Shown: positions 18,019 to 25,009 of the stretch, in pieces
Layout: every line of letters starts with the position of its first letter
How positions within the stretch are numbered: position 1 is the first letter of the stretch
Assembly (NCBI GenBank): GCA_965230505.1
Contig: OZ246006.1
Coordinates: forward strand, 930,001-994,000
Length of the DNA: 64,000 nt
Source: GCA-002733465 sp965230505
Lineage (GTDB): Bacteria > Pseudomonadota > Gammaproteobacteria > Enterobacterales > Kangiellaceae
Direction of reading: 5' to 3'
Made by a program: the position numbers and the translations under genes
Notes under the pieces: model-generated
Seen by the model: the letters and a program-made list of their open reading frames with translations, nothing else
What the model was told of the DNA's origin: nothing
Databases searched by the model: none

Positions 18019-18324
18019 TTAGTGCTTTTTCTTTTTATTTATTAAATTGTCTTGCTGCCACTTGCTTGGCTTTTTATCTGTACGATGAATGCAACCTGGC
18101 CAACAGCATGGACGCTTTTTGCCCTCAGCAAGTTCGTCCACGGCACGATTAATTCTTTTCATTCTTGTTTCTGCTTTCTTGGCGTCCTCAATCCAGCAGA
18201 TAAACTCATTACGCCCAATTGGAGTCAACCCTTCCCAGTTTTCAATCATTTTATTTTCAGAGAGCAACACCGCAAGATCATCAGGTAGTTTGTGAACTAG
18301 GCCACCGGAAATTTTTGTTTTCAT
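18019..18324 (-). CDS. YdeI/OmpD-associated-like cassette protein
   Basis: 101 residues from ATG 18324; the frame opens 10 codons upstream but that part lies next to the attC boundary. The segment LTPIGRNEFICWIEDAKKAETRMKRINRAVDELAEGKK is the conserved part of the YdeI/OmpD-associated family ('sps.rreyi.Wi..AKk.eTR.kRI'). The tail (CCWPGCIHRTDKKPSKWQQ) is basic and Cys-containing. Function in the family is poorly known. The stop codon is 13 bp from the attC at 17905-18006, a normal cassette layout. Confidence 0.7.
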   Translation of the reverse strand: MKTKISGGLVHKLPDDLAVLLSENKMIENWEGLTPIGRNEFICWIEDAKKAETRMKRINRAVDELAEGKKRPCCWPGCIHRTDKKPSKWQQDNLINKKKKH

Positions 18325-18352
18325 AAAAACACCAAAATATTTGAGGGTGTAC

Positions 18353-18405
18353 AAATAACGCTCACAGCAGGCATTTTTTCCAGAGATTCCAATGCCTTGT
18401 TAAGC
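18353..18405 (-). other. attC site, short type
   Basis: 53 bp between AAATAAC and GTTAAGC (fits GTTRRRY). Arms CAGGCATT and AATGCCTTG pair around a short loop. The stop codon of the broken cassette gene on its right (TTA on the + strand, 18400-18402) is part of the core. Confidence 0.7.
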
Positions 18406-18708
18406 ACTGACAGATTCCCGTAATCTATCAGTAATATCTTTCAACTCTTCTGCTTTATAGCCGTATAAGGTAGTCATTTCCCAATCATAGAATTTCTTAT
18501 CTTCTATTGCATGATATAGAACAATACAAACTCAGAACATTTCATCGGGAGTTACTACCCCACCAGCATACGACTCCCTCACGCTCTCCACTAGAGCATC
18601 AGTAATTTCATTTAGTCTCGTTGTTGTCAATACAAGCGAACCTTTCTCTTCCGCTTTTCTAAGTGCAGATTGAAGAGATATGACTAATTTATCTTCCAAA
18701 GAATTCAA
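18400..18708 (-). pseudogene. cassette gene interrupted by an in-frame TGA
   Basis: One frame runs from a TTG at 18708 (good AAGGA site 7 nt before it) to the TAA at 18400-18402, but a TGA at 18532-18534 splits it after TPDEMF. The part beyond the stop (ALYH-like: IEDKKFYDWEMTTLYGYKAEELKDITDRLRES) is helical and clearly coding-like, and it ends exactly in the attC core as intact cassette genes do here. The first part contains LEDKLVISLQSALRKAEEKGS. Family not recognised. The alternative is a real 58-residue protein ending at the TGA. Confidence 0.6.
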
Positions 18709-18722
18709 TCTGTGTCCTTGTG

Positions 18723-18777
18723 TGTTTACGCTCAAATCACGCGAGCGACGTTATTCGCGTGCATTTTTTTGTTAAGT
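18723..18777 (-). other. attC site, short type
   Basis: Right core GTTAAGT fits GTTRRRY; left core TGTTTAC is degenerate. Arms CACGCGA and TCGCGTG pair, with T/A-rich extensions AAATC / GCATTTTTTT. The upstream cassette gene's stop (TGA 18732-18734) and last codons lie within the stem. Confidence 0.7.
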
Positions 18778-19160
18778 ACTATTTGCATAACAATTAACGA
18801 CAATGCTCCAATTATCATAGCACCAAAAAATGGTCCCCAGGCATTACCCATGGAGATAGCCAAAATAAGAGCAGTAACCATACCAAGTCCATAGACTACG
18901 ATACATGTGTGATACTTTCTTTCCGGAGCCAAAAAGGCAGAGAAAAGTATAATTAGTGCCGCCGAAATTCCGGAAAAGCCCGAAACAAATAGGTCACTGA
19001 TCAAACTCCATCCAGCGTCGAAACAAGCAATTCCACCTGCATCACCACCTTCACAAAACCATCCAACGGCCTGTTCAAGGCAGAACATGCCAACAATTAG
19101 CGTTAAAAACCATATTGCGACTGATGCCGGTAGTATTAATATGTATCGGAATATTCTCAT
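18732..19160 (-). CDS. integron cassette membrane protein, unknown
   Basis: 142 residues from ATG 19160 (the longer frame to 19235 would read through an attC). Four hydrophobic segments: about residues 7-28, 49-75 (with SGISAALIILFSAFLA), 80-104 and 107-128. A Cys pair WFCEGGDAGGIACF lies in the first loop. The ATG coincides with the attC boundary, and its last codons form part of the next attC stem. No family recognised; small membrane proteins are common integron cargo. Confidence 0.65.
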   Translation of the reverse strand: MRIFRYILILPASVAIWFLTLIVGMFCLEQAVGWFCEGGDAGGIACFDAGWSLISDLFVSGFSGISAALIILFSAFLAPERKYHTCIVVYGLGMVTALILAISMGNAWGPFFGAMIIGALSLIVMQIVLNKKMHANNVARVI

Positions 19161-19207
19161 GTACGCTTCATTCAACAGAGTCGTTCTGTTGCAATGATTT
19201 GTTATGA
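19157..19207 (-). other. attC site, short type
   Basis: Right core GTTATGA; left end TCATGTAC degenerate. Strong arms CATTCAACAGA / TCTGTTGCAATG around a GTCGT loop, with an unpaired C on one arm, the kind of extrahelical base that orients attC sites. Confidence 0.7.
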
Positions 19208-19575
19208 CTGGCTTCATCTTTAATTGGGTGCACATAAAAAAAGAGCACCCATGGAATTCCGAAGAAAAGTAGTATTACAATCAATGCGTAAATTTCTGCA
19301 ACATTCTCCCTAACCAAAGATAAAAAAATAGATCCTGAAATTATGAATAGAAAGCCTACTACTTTACGCTTAGTTAGTAGAAAAAAACCTATTGAAGCTA
19401 AACCGAATCCTACCATTTCAGAGGCAACTCTCATAAATGTAACAGCCTCGCCAGCCATCTTCAAGTAAGCTGGATGACCGAATGGGGCAGTAAAGCAAGC
19501 AACTAGTGTGAGCCCGAAAAGAAACCAAGCAAAAAAGTCTGTAATTGAAAATAGTACTCTAATCATGAAATCCAT
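19168..19575 (-). CDS. integron cassette membrane protein, unknown
   Basis: 135 residues with hydrophobic segments at about 6-30, 50-67, 70-88 and 92-114, then a soluble tail (HPIKDEASHNKSLQQNDSVE) that is encoded by the attC stem at 19157-19207. Met4 (19566) is an alternative start. No recognised family. The fact that the C-terminus is read through the attC shows how tightly gene and recombination site overlap in this array. Confidence 0.6.
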   Translation of the reverse strand: MDFMIRVLFSITDFFAWFLFGLTLVACFTAPFGHPAYLKMAGEAVTFMRVASEMVGFGLASIGFFLLTKRKVVGFLFIISGSIFLSLVRENVAEIYALIVILLFFGIPWVLFFYVHPIKDEASHNKSLQQNDSVE

Positions 19576-19587
19576 TTTATAAATAGG

Positions 19588-19690
19588 TCATAACGCAGCG
19601 CTCAGCGGCACCAAACAGTTGGCGACTTTTTGGCCAGCGAAGCGCTGCCGGAAAGGTGCCAACTGTTTGGTGTCCGTTGCAGCGCCTTGA
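19588..19690 (-). other. attC site, long type, right end abutting an IS
   Basis: Left core TCATAAC. Perfect 15-bp arms CACCAAACAGTTGGC (19609-19623) and GCCAACTGTTTGGTG (19658-19672) with an internal GCGAAGCGC hairpin. The expected right core GTTATG is replaced by GATAATC where the IS110-family element begins, so the site is probably split or damaged by the insertion. Confidence 0.7.
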
Positions 19691-20830
19691 TAATCATTGA
19701 GCCTTCTCCCTAGTTTAACCATCTCGGCTAAACTAAAGGCAACCAAACCAAAAGGAGAAGCCCAATGAACTTTTATAATAACATGCACCCATATTACTGC
19801 GGAATTGATTTACATGCTAGATCACTTTATGTCTGCATAATCCATCAAGATGGCAAGACCTGCATACACAAAGAAATAAAAGCGGATCCAAACACTCTAT
19901 TATCGCTTCTTGAACCCTATATTGGTCAGGTTGTCGTTGGGGTTGAATGCATGCATTGCTGGTATTGGGTTGCCGACTTTTGCGAAGATCACTCAATAGA
20001 CTTTATTCTTGGTCATGCTCTCTATATGAAAGCCATTCATGGTGGTAAGGCAAAGAACGATCGTATTGATTCATTTAAGATCGCCAATTTGATCAGGGGT
20101 GAAAATTTTCCATTAGCTTATGTTTACCCAAAAGAGAAAAGAGCGACACAAGACTTGCTTCGTCGCAGAATGAAAATAGTGCGCCATGGAGCACATCTAA
20201 AAGCACATGTAGTTAATACAACAAGCCAATATAATTTACCGCCCATCAAGGTTAATTTAAAAAATATCTGTGCTCGTCAAACGTTAATGTCAACGTTTGA
20301 CGATCCCGTAGTACAACGAAATATCGACTTGGATATGGCGGTGCTTGATTGCTATGCAAAACAATTGAGTAAAATTGAGTGGTTTATTGAATAACAAGCT
20401 AAACAGCATAATCCTGTCCACTTACATGTCTTAAGAAGCGTATCAGGAATTGGAAGGATTCTTGCGCTCACAATTATCTATGAAGTCGGTAATATTAATC
20501 GCTTTCAGTCTGTACAGAAATTTGCTTCCTACTGCAGGTTAGTAAAATGTAAAGCTGAATCTGCGGGTAAAACCTATGGAACACAAGGGAACAAGATAGG
20601 TAATGCTCATCTTAAATGGGCATTCTCAGAAGCGGCCGTTTTATACTTGAGAGGCAATAAAAAGGCACAAGGTTATTTGCTTAAATTACAACGAAGAATG
20701 TCTAAAGCAAAAGCTCTCTCCGCTCTTGCTCATAAACTAGGGCGTTGCGTTTATTTTATGCTAAAAAATGAAACGGTATTTGATGAAAAGAAATTTCTAA
20801 AGAGTTAGTCACGCAATGAGATGAGTGCAA
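19690..20830 (+). mobile_element. IS110-family (probably IS1111-group) insertion sequence next to attC
   Basis: One transposase gene on the + strand, opposite to all cassette genes, flanked on the left by the attC at 19588 and on the right by an attC-like core pair GTGCAAC-GCCTAAC (20825-20838). Exact ends are not clear; no terminal repeats or target duplication are obvious, as expected for IS110 elements. A known IS1111 subgroup targets integron attC sites, which fits this position. A subterminal inverted repeat around CATCTC (left ~19722, right ~20819) is possible. Confidence 0.75.
19765..20808 (+). pseudogene. IS110-family transposase with in-frame stop
   Basis: The frame starts at ATG 19765 after an AAGGAG site. 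The N-terminal DEDD-type domain shows GIDLHARSLYVC, GVECMHCWYW and KAKNDRIDSFKIA. A TAA at 20392-20394 stops it after IEWFIE; the same frame then continues with QAKQHNPVHLHVLRSVSGIGRILAL and the IS110 C-terminal domain to TAG 20806-20808. A single change (for example CAA to TAA) would explain it. Full length would be 347 residues, normal for the family. The element is therefore probably immobile unless the stop is read through. Confidence 0.85.
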
Positions 20831-21293
20831 CGCCTAACTGGACGTATGCGGAGTGTTACTAAAATTGATGTCTGCTGACTAGTTTAAAACGACTCTTTCA
20901 ATTTTATACACCACAAGCTAGAGCCAAATCGCCTTGATTAACCATCTCATTGGCGTGCATTTTTAATTTAATGAGTAAGATTGTTTACACCTTAACTGAG
21001 CCTGGTAATAACTGGATAAGATAATTAAGCCCGCACCTTGAATAGTGCCTTTATAAGGTTAACCGATGAATGTCTAGTGCCCCTGCTAAACTCTAGGGAT
21101 AGAACTCAGCAGGCATTGTTGAGAACAAAATAAGAGAGCCTCTATATGTGTTTGCTGTAAGCAATTGACTTCACAGCTCATAAGACAGACGAAGTAGATG
21201 ATATTACTAATTAATTGATATTTGGTCACAGAAGTGACCGAAAATAATTACTTTTGCTTATTGACTAGAGAACGGCTCATATGTGTTAAGTGC
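20831..21293. other. non-coding stretch inside the integron
   Basis: About 460 bp without a gene. A core-like GTTAAGT (21285-21291) sits 3 bp before the stop of the DUF4326 gene, as at other cassettes, and a hairpin GGTCAC-AGAA-GTGACC lies at 21226-21241. The partner core is not identified; GCCTAAC at 20832-20838 is 450 bp away, too far for a normal attC. It may be a degraded cassette or 3' end disturbed by the IS. Confidence 0.4.
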
Positions 21294-21899
21294 CTACTTT
21301 CCGTCATCCCAAGAATTTAAAAAATCTGCCAGAACGTCTCCATGGCAAGCTTGCGGCTTGCAAAAACAACCCAAACGCTTTCCGGCCAACTTGTAAACCT
21401 CTGACTTTTCCTTATTTGGAAATTTCTCATAGTCAAAGTCATACTTGTATTTTCGTATAACTTCTTCACGATCATCTCCATCCTCATACATGGAATAAGG
21501 ATTCCCCCAATAAGAGCCCCGTCCTATATATTCATAACTCGGAGTGCTTTTTTCTGATTGGTATTCAGGCGCAGTTTTTATGTTTATAACTCTAGTTATA
21601 GAAATTCCGATTACTCTTAATGGTTTTCCGCTTTCCTTCAAGCGAGCCGTTTCTTCAATGAATTCTTCGCCGTCGTCAAAAACAATGGCATGAGTTATAT
21701 CACTAGAAGTCCAACCAATAAACTCTTTGTTTGTCATGGTTTCTGAGTTTTCTTCGCAAATCTTTCCAATAAAACCATTCGGATCGATTGGGTACACCAA
21801 CGTGACCCTACCGAGGCTCGAAGTGATTTTCATTACTTTTCTTGAAAACTTCGAATAGCTTTTAAATAGCTCTGGATAAAGAATTAATACGGTAGCCAT
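21294..21899 (-). CDS. DUF4326 domain protein (third gene of a three-gene cassette)
   Basis: 201 residues. The C-terminal half is a DUF4326 domain: YIGRGSYWGNPYS (124-136), a Tyr/Lys-rich linker, then KLAGKRLGCFCKPQACHGDVLADFL with conserved CxCxPxxCHGD. Residues 1-100 form an alpha/beta segment that starts MATVLILYP and contains VFDDGEEFIEE; it may be a nucleotide-sensing (SLOG-like) fold, which is a guess. The start codon overlaps the stop of the DUF488 gene (TAATG), so the proteins are translationally coupled. DUF4326 has no established biochemical role; gene neighbourhoods in general tie it to DUF488. Confidence 0.75.
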   Translation of the reverse strand: MATVLILYPELFKSYSKFSRKVMKITSSLGRVTLVYPIDPNGFIGKICEENSETMTNKEFIGWTSSDITHAIVFDDGEEFIEETARLKESGKPLRVIGISITRVINIKTAPEYQSEKSTPSYEYIGRGSYWGNPYSMYEDGDDREEVIRKYKYDFDYEKFPNKEKSEVYKLAGKRLGCFCKPQACHGDVLADFLNSWDDGK

Positions 21900-22339
21900 T
21901 AGAATAAATGCTTAACCTCCAAATCTAAGCTTGAATGTTGATTAAGATATTCAACTACAAGCCTTCTGTGACAGAGGTGTGGTTCATGCTCGCTACATAA
22001 CAAACAACCATGATCAAGCAAAGCTGGTTTTATTGATTTCTCAATATTTCTCTGACTCATCAAATTTAGAAATTTATCTTCGTACGTTTCCCAAGGCATA
22101 TCGCCTTTCTTGTAAGCGTTCAAAATATCTTTAGTCGGCGCTAACTCCGGAGAATGGACGTAATCTGCTCCACAGAGTTCCTTTAAAAAGAACCTAAGGT
22201 CATCCCTTTTAGCAAACCCAGCCAGTTGAGACACGTTATTTAGGCGAACATCAATCAATGTTTTGACATCAGATTCTTTTATAAAATTAAAGAATGTTTC
22301 AGCATTCTTTTTTGTAAACCCAATTGTATATACATTCAT
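21899..22339 (-). CDS. DUF488 family protein (second gene of a three-gene cassette)
   Basis: 146 residues. MNVYTIGFTKKNAETFF, LIDVRLNN, LAGFAKRDDLRFFL and the C-terminal CSEHEPHLCHRRLVVEYL are the conserved blocks of DUF488, with the CSE-P-x-CHR motif at about 114-126. The family is thought to bind or act on nucleotides or nucleic acid but is uncharacterised. It overlaps the upstream gene by 4 bp (ATGA) and the downstream gene at TAATG. Three overlapping genes in one cassette point to a stoichiometric complex (inference). Confidence 0.82.
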   Translation of the reverse strand: MNVYTIGFTKKNAETFFNFIKESDVKTLIDVRLNNVSQLAGFAKRDDLRFFLKELCGADYVHSPELAPTKDILNAYKKGDMPWETYEDKFLNLMSQRNIEKSIKPALLDHGCLLCSEHEPHLCHRRLVVEYLNQHSSLDLEVKHLF

Positions 22340-23094
22340 GCTTGGAATGTTCCTTGAAGATAACCGTCATAATCGAAAATAGTTGCTACCAACTTATAGT
22401 GGTGCTGCGCTCCACCGAATCGTGGGCTTAAACTTACGCAGAGCAAATAATCGTCTCCTTTACGTAGAGGTAAAGTAACAGCTTCTCTGCCCTCATCTGG
22501 ATATTGGTTAGCAAAAATGCGCCGTGTTGATGGGCACGTCACAGATAAGCCTTCATATCGCACGCCGTTATAGTCGAAACTAGCGATGATTTTCTTCTTA
22601 AACCTACCTTCGTAGTCGTTATAGTCATTAGAAAGAGTTATATATAGTGACGAAGGCTTTATGAGGCAAAGGGATTGCCTGATACCGCCTGACTGATCAT
22701 ATACCGCAGTTACAATATTGGTTTCTTGTCCCTGCTCGAGCCAAATGCTTTCGACTGCGTCTGATATATTTGTAATCGAATCAGGCCTGAGTGATGTAAT
22801 CTTCCTCCAGTGTTTTGACTCATCGAACACAAAGTTTTCAGGCTGGCCTGGAACAACAGCTTCGGAAACCTTGTTCACTTCTACAACGTCTAAGACTCGG
22901 ACTTCAGTCCCATCTTCGTAACGATACATTTCCTCAGTGAGCGAACCATGACCTGATTCGTCATTTGGCACAGGGCGAACCCACGAGCCTATTTTCAAAG
23001 TGTTATTTTGCTGAAGTGTTGCAATCTTTCCTGCAATACAACGGCCACCCGGTTTATACGATTTTGCTAAAACAACAAATGTAATTTTTTCCAT
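22336..23094 (-). CDS. dual OB domain-like protein (first gene of a three-gene cassette)
   Basis: 252 residues, no signal peptide. The N-terminal EKITFVVLAKSYKPGGRCIAGK is the mark of the proteins annotated as dual OB domain-containing. The body has two beta-rich halves; the second contains VTCPSTRRIFANQYPDEGRE and ends YKLVATIFDYDG. OB folds bind single-stranded nucleic acid or nucleotides. The gene begins just inside the cassette boundary (attC 23120-23183) and is followed by overlapping DUF488 and DUF4326 genes. The assignment rests on recalled family signatures. Confidence 0.7.
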   Translation of the reverse strand: MEKITFVVLAKSYKPGGRCIAGKIATLQQNNTLKIGSWVRPVPNDESGHGSLTEEMYRYEDGTEVRVLDVVEVNKVSEAVVPGQPENFVFDESKHWRKITSLRPDSITNISDAVESIWLEQGQETNIVTAVYDQSGGIRQSLCLIKPSSLYITLSNDYNDYEGRFKKKIIASFDYNGVRYEGLSVTCPSTRRIFANQYPDEGREAVTLPLRKGDDYLLCVSLSPRFGGAQHHYKLVATIFDYDGYLQGTFQA

Positions 23095-23119
23095 AACAGG
23101 GTGATTTCCTTTTTAGTGC

Positions 23120-23183
23120 GCTTAACGCCTAAACAAGTTGAGCTGTGTTTTTTACAGCTTCAATCTTCGTTGTCTTGTTAAAC
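23120..23183 (-). other. attC site, short type, canonical cores
   Basis: GCTTAAC (RYYYAAC) at 23120-23126 and GTTAAAC (GTTRRRY) at 23177-23183. Arms AAGTTGAGCTGT and ACAGCTTCAATCTT pair with one unpaired T. This is the cleanest attC in the window and fixes the orientation of the array (genes on the minus strand). Confidence 0.85.
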
Positions 23184-23189
23184 ACTATG

Positions 23190-23525
23190 TCAAAGTCCAC
23201 GAAGAACCTCAAGTCTATCATCTCTCAGTGTCATCTGAACTGGACTGCCATTTTCATAAGGGTTCCACCCAATCTTGATAGAGTCTCGAATAACTGATTC
23301 AACAAGCTTCGGAGTTATTAAAAGTTTAGATGTCCCCACTTCAATGGAGTATGACCCATTTTCAATCACTACATTTGGGTCATTAGAAACCACCACTTCA
23401 ATCTTCTTTCCATTTGTGTGGTGTTGGGCGACCAAAACCATAAATCCGGAATCTTGGGAAGGGCTCCACCTGAATTCTTCGCCGTCTACGATTATTTTCC
23501 GCGATTTCCGTTTCGAGAGACTCAT
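23190..23525 (-). CDS. cassette protein, unknown family
   Basis: 111 residues. N-terminus basic (MSLSKRKSRKIIVDGEEFRW), then beta-strand pattern with KKIEVVVSNDPNV and a C-terminal part ITPKLVESVIRDSIKIGWNPYENGSPVQMTL. This plan (KIIVDGxxFRW ... I.P..V...I...I..GW.P) recurs in small bacterial proteins of unknown function. Stop codon 7 bp from the attC core; start a few bases inside the next attC boundary. A single-gene cassette. Confidence 0.65.
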   Translation of the reverse strand: MSLSKRKSRKIIVDGEEFRWSPSQDSGFMVLVAQHHTNGKKIEVVVSNDPNVVIENGSYSIEVGTSKLLITPKLVESVIRDSIKIGWNPYENGSPVQMTLRDDRLEVLRGL

Positions 23526-23534
23526 ATCTTTTGT

Positions 23535-23594
23535 GTTTAACGCCTAAATAAGTTGAGCGTTGTTGTCGCTTCAATTTTCATTTTCTTGTTCTGT
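23535..23594 (-). other. attC site, short type
   Basis: Left core GTTTAAC fits RYYYAAC; right core GTTCTGT is degenerate. Arms AAGTTGAGCG and CGCTTCAATTTT pair with one unpaired base. Closely related to 23120-23183: both share AACGCCTAAA.AAGTTGAG. Confidence 0.8.
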
Positions 23595-23945
23595 TTTTTT
23601 TGCCAAGACTAGATCTCGAACAAAAACAGTATCCGGCTCATCTTCGTCTTGCCAAGCTAATCCATTATCAATTATTGCCCCCTTCTTAACAAGAGAGGAA
23701 ACAACAGCATCAGTGACTTCATCGTACTCTTTAAGGTCGTCGCGATATCCAGTATCAAAGGGCCAGTCATCATAAGTATCAGACACGAAATCTATATCAT
23801 CAGATTGATGTTGCTCCTTATACCAGTCCACTATGTAACTAGACACTGGATTGCCTAAGATTTCTCTCATAGTGCTTACTGGCAAGTGAAGGAACATGAT
23901 CTGCTCCTTCCTAGAAATGTTAACTAACGTATATCCGACACTCAT
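23571..23945 (-). CDS. cassette protein, unknown family
   Basis: 124 residues, acidic. MSVGYTLVNISRKEQIMFLHLPVSTMREILGNPVSS.. then IDFVSDTYDDWPFDTGYRDDLKEYDEVTDAVVSSL and the acidic EDEPDTVFVRDL. No transmembrane segment or known catalytic motif. The pattern looks like an immunity-type or small cytosolic cargo protein but I cannot name a family. The stop codon and last residues are encoded in the attC at 23535-23594. Confidence 0.65.
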   Translation of the reverse strand: MSVGYTLVNISRKEQIMFLHLPVSTMREILGNPVSSYIVDWYKEQHQSDDIDFVSDTYDDWPFDTGYRDDLKEYDEVTDAVVSSLVKKGAIIDNGLAWQDEDEPDTVFVRDLVLAKKTEQENEN

Positions 23946-23955
23946 AATTTATGAC

Positions 23956-24061
23956 ACAGAACGCCTTGCTAAGGGGCGTTTTTGTAGTTGATTTATTTTG
24001 TGCTATTTAAGCACAAAATGAAGCGACGTAAAAAACGTCCCTCTTGAGCAATTTGTTATGA
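23956..24061 (-). other. attC site, long type
   Basis: Ends ACAGAAC and GTTATGA. Central perfect arms TTTTGTGC and GCACAAAA around TATTTAA, with outer arms GGGGCG..GTAGTTGAT / GAAGCGAC..CGTCCC. Sister of 17905-18006. The next cassette gene's stop (24056-24058) lies in the core. Confidence 0.8.
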
Positions 24062-24427
24062 GTATTCACGGTACTTAGCATGACACTCTTTTATACTTTG
24101 CACTGAATTTATTAGCCCCTGCTCACTAATAATTGGCAAAATATCTCGAAGAAAACACCTCGCCTCAGGCAGAGCTAAAGCAAACATTGTTTCTGGCAGC
24201 CAATCGTCATTCATTGAACCTTCGATTGTGCCAACTATATCTTTATATATCTCTCGAGCATTTTCGTTCGGAAGTTCATTTAACTGCTTCCATGCGCCCT
24301 CGTATTCATGCAGTTCTTTAATATGCGCAGAACCCGGAGAGTTCTCATTCTCCCAGCGATTTGATCTGACTGCATCCTTGATCAAGGAAATAATTGCACT
24401 TTGGGCTTCATCCATTCGAGTACTCAT
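24056..24427 (-). CDS. cassette protein, unknown family
   Basis: 123 residues, mostly helical (IKELHEYEGAWKQLNELPNENAREIYKDIVGTIEG, then a hydrophobic MFALALPEARCFLRDILPII). No motif recognised. Its ATG is part of the recombination core (GTT-ATG-AGT on the minus strand at 24424-24430), so the cassette carries almost no 5' leader and must rely on read-through transcription or on sequence in the neighbouring attC for ribosome binding. Confidence 0.65.
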   Translation of the reverse strand: MSTRMDEAQSAIISLIKDAVRSNRWENENSPGSAHIKELHEYEGAWKQLNELPNENAREIYKDIVGTIEGSMNDDWLPETMFALALPEARCFLRDILPIISEQGLINSVQSIKECHAKYREYS

Positions 24428-24481
24428 AACGCCCTAAGCAGGCGAATGTTGTTTTATTTCGCTTGCCTTTACTTGTTACAT
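24424..24481 (-). other. attC site, short type
   Basis: TCATAAC at 24424-24430 and GTTACAT at 24475-24481 enclose arms AGCAGGCGAA and TTCGCTTGCCTTT with a GTTGTTTTA loop. Good overall match to the other short sites. Confidence 0.8.
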
Positions 24482-24778
24482 TCATTCGATAAGCTCAATT
24501 TTATCTTCAAACCAATATGGTTCAAAGTACCACCCGCTATCAGTCGCAGAAGTCTCGACAATATATACCCATTGATAGCGATGCATATGCCATTCTACTT
24601 TCAAGATCTTTCTATTTCTTTCAGGCTTGTACTTAAATCTAATGACATCCCCTACTTTGTATTTAGCAGGTTCGCCAAATGGTTCCAACATAAGCTTCCG
24701 GCTTTCAATTTTTGGAAACGACATCCACCATAAATCTTGGCCTTCAAATTGTCTGGGATCATCGAAAGTAAAAAACAT
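24482..24778 (-). CDS. first-position cassette protein, unknown family
   Basis: 98 residues, rich in aromatic residues (Trp and Tyr: DLWWMSFPKIE, HMHRYQWVYIVET, GWYFEPYWFEDK). A KVGDVIRFKYKP segment suggests a small beta-barrel. No family recognised. It is the cassette next to the presumed attI/Pc region, so it should be the most strongly expressed and the most recently inserted one (established behaviour of integrons). Confidence 0.65.
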   Translation of the reverse strand: MFFTFDDPRQFEGQDLWWMSFPKIESRKLMLEPFGEPAKYKVGDVIRFKYKPERNRKILKVEWHMHRYQWVYIVETSATDSGWYFEPYWFEDKIELIE

Positions 24779-25009
24779 TGTTCTATTTGTGAATGTAACA
24801 TTGGGGTTAACGGACGCTAAGAACCGCCTATCCCTTTTTATTGATGTTCCTCATTCTGCCACATTCTCTTTATTTAACAAACACTTATTCACAAACCATT
24901 TTCATAATGAAAAGACAAAAAGCGGACGCAGTTTCGGTATAATATCCTTGAGCATCAATTGCTCAATTATTTTGTTAACAAATACAACAAGTTATAGAGG
25001 ATATTAGAA
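24779..25009. promoter_or_regulatory. presumed attI and divergent promoter region of the integron
   Basis: Lies between the first cassette and intI, where attI is always found. Core-like sequences on the minus strand are GTTACAT (24793-24799) and GTTAACC (24805-24811); the real crossover point is undecided. A TATAAT box at 24938-24943 could serve intI; its -35 is poor. A perfect inverted repeat TTGAGCA-TCAAT-TGCTCAA (24948-24966) follows it. I see no SOS (LexA) box of the CTG-N10-CAG type here. Confidence 0.6.

Noticed and set aside
18532..18534. Selenocysteine at the TGA in the cassette gene
   Set aside because: No SECIS-like hairpin was recognised right after the TGA and no selenoprotein machinery is in view; a nonsense mutation is simpler.
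24938..25009. LexA (SOS) box before intI
   Set aside because: No CTG-N10-CAG sequence is present in the region read, although weak variants cannot be excluded.
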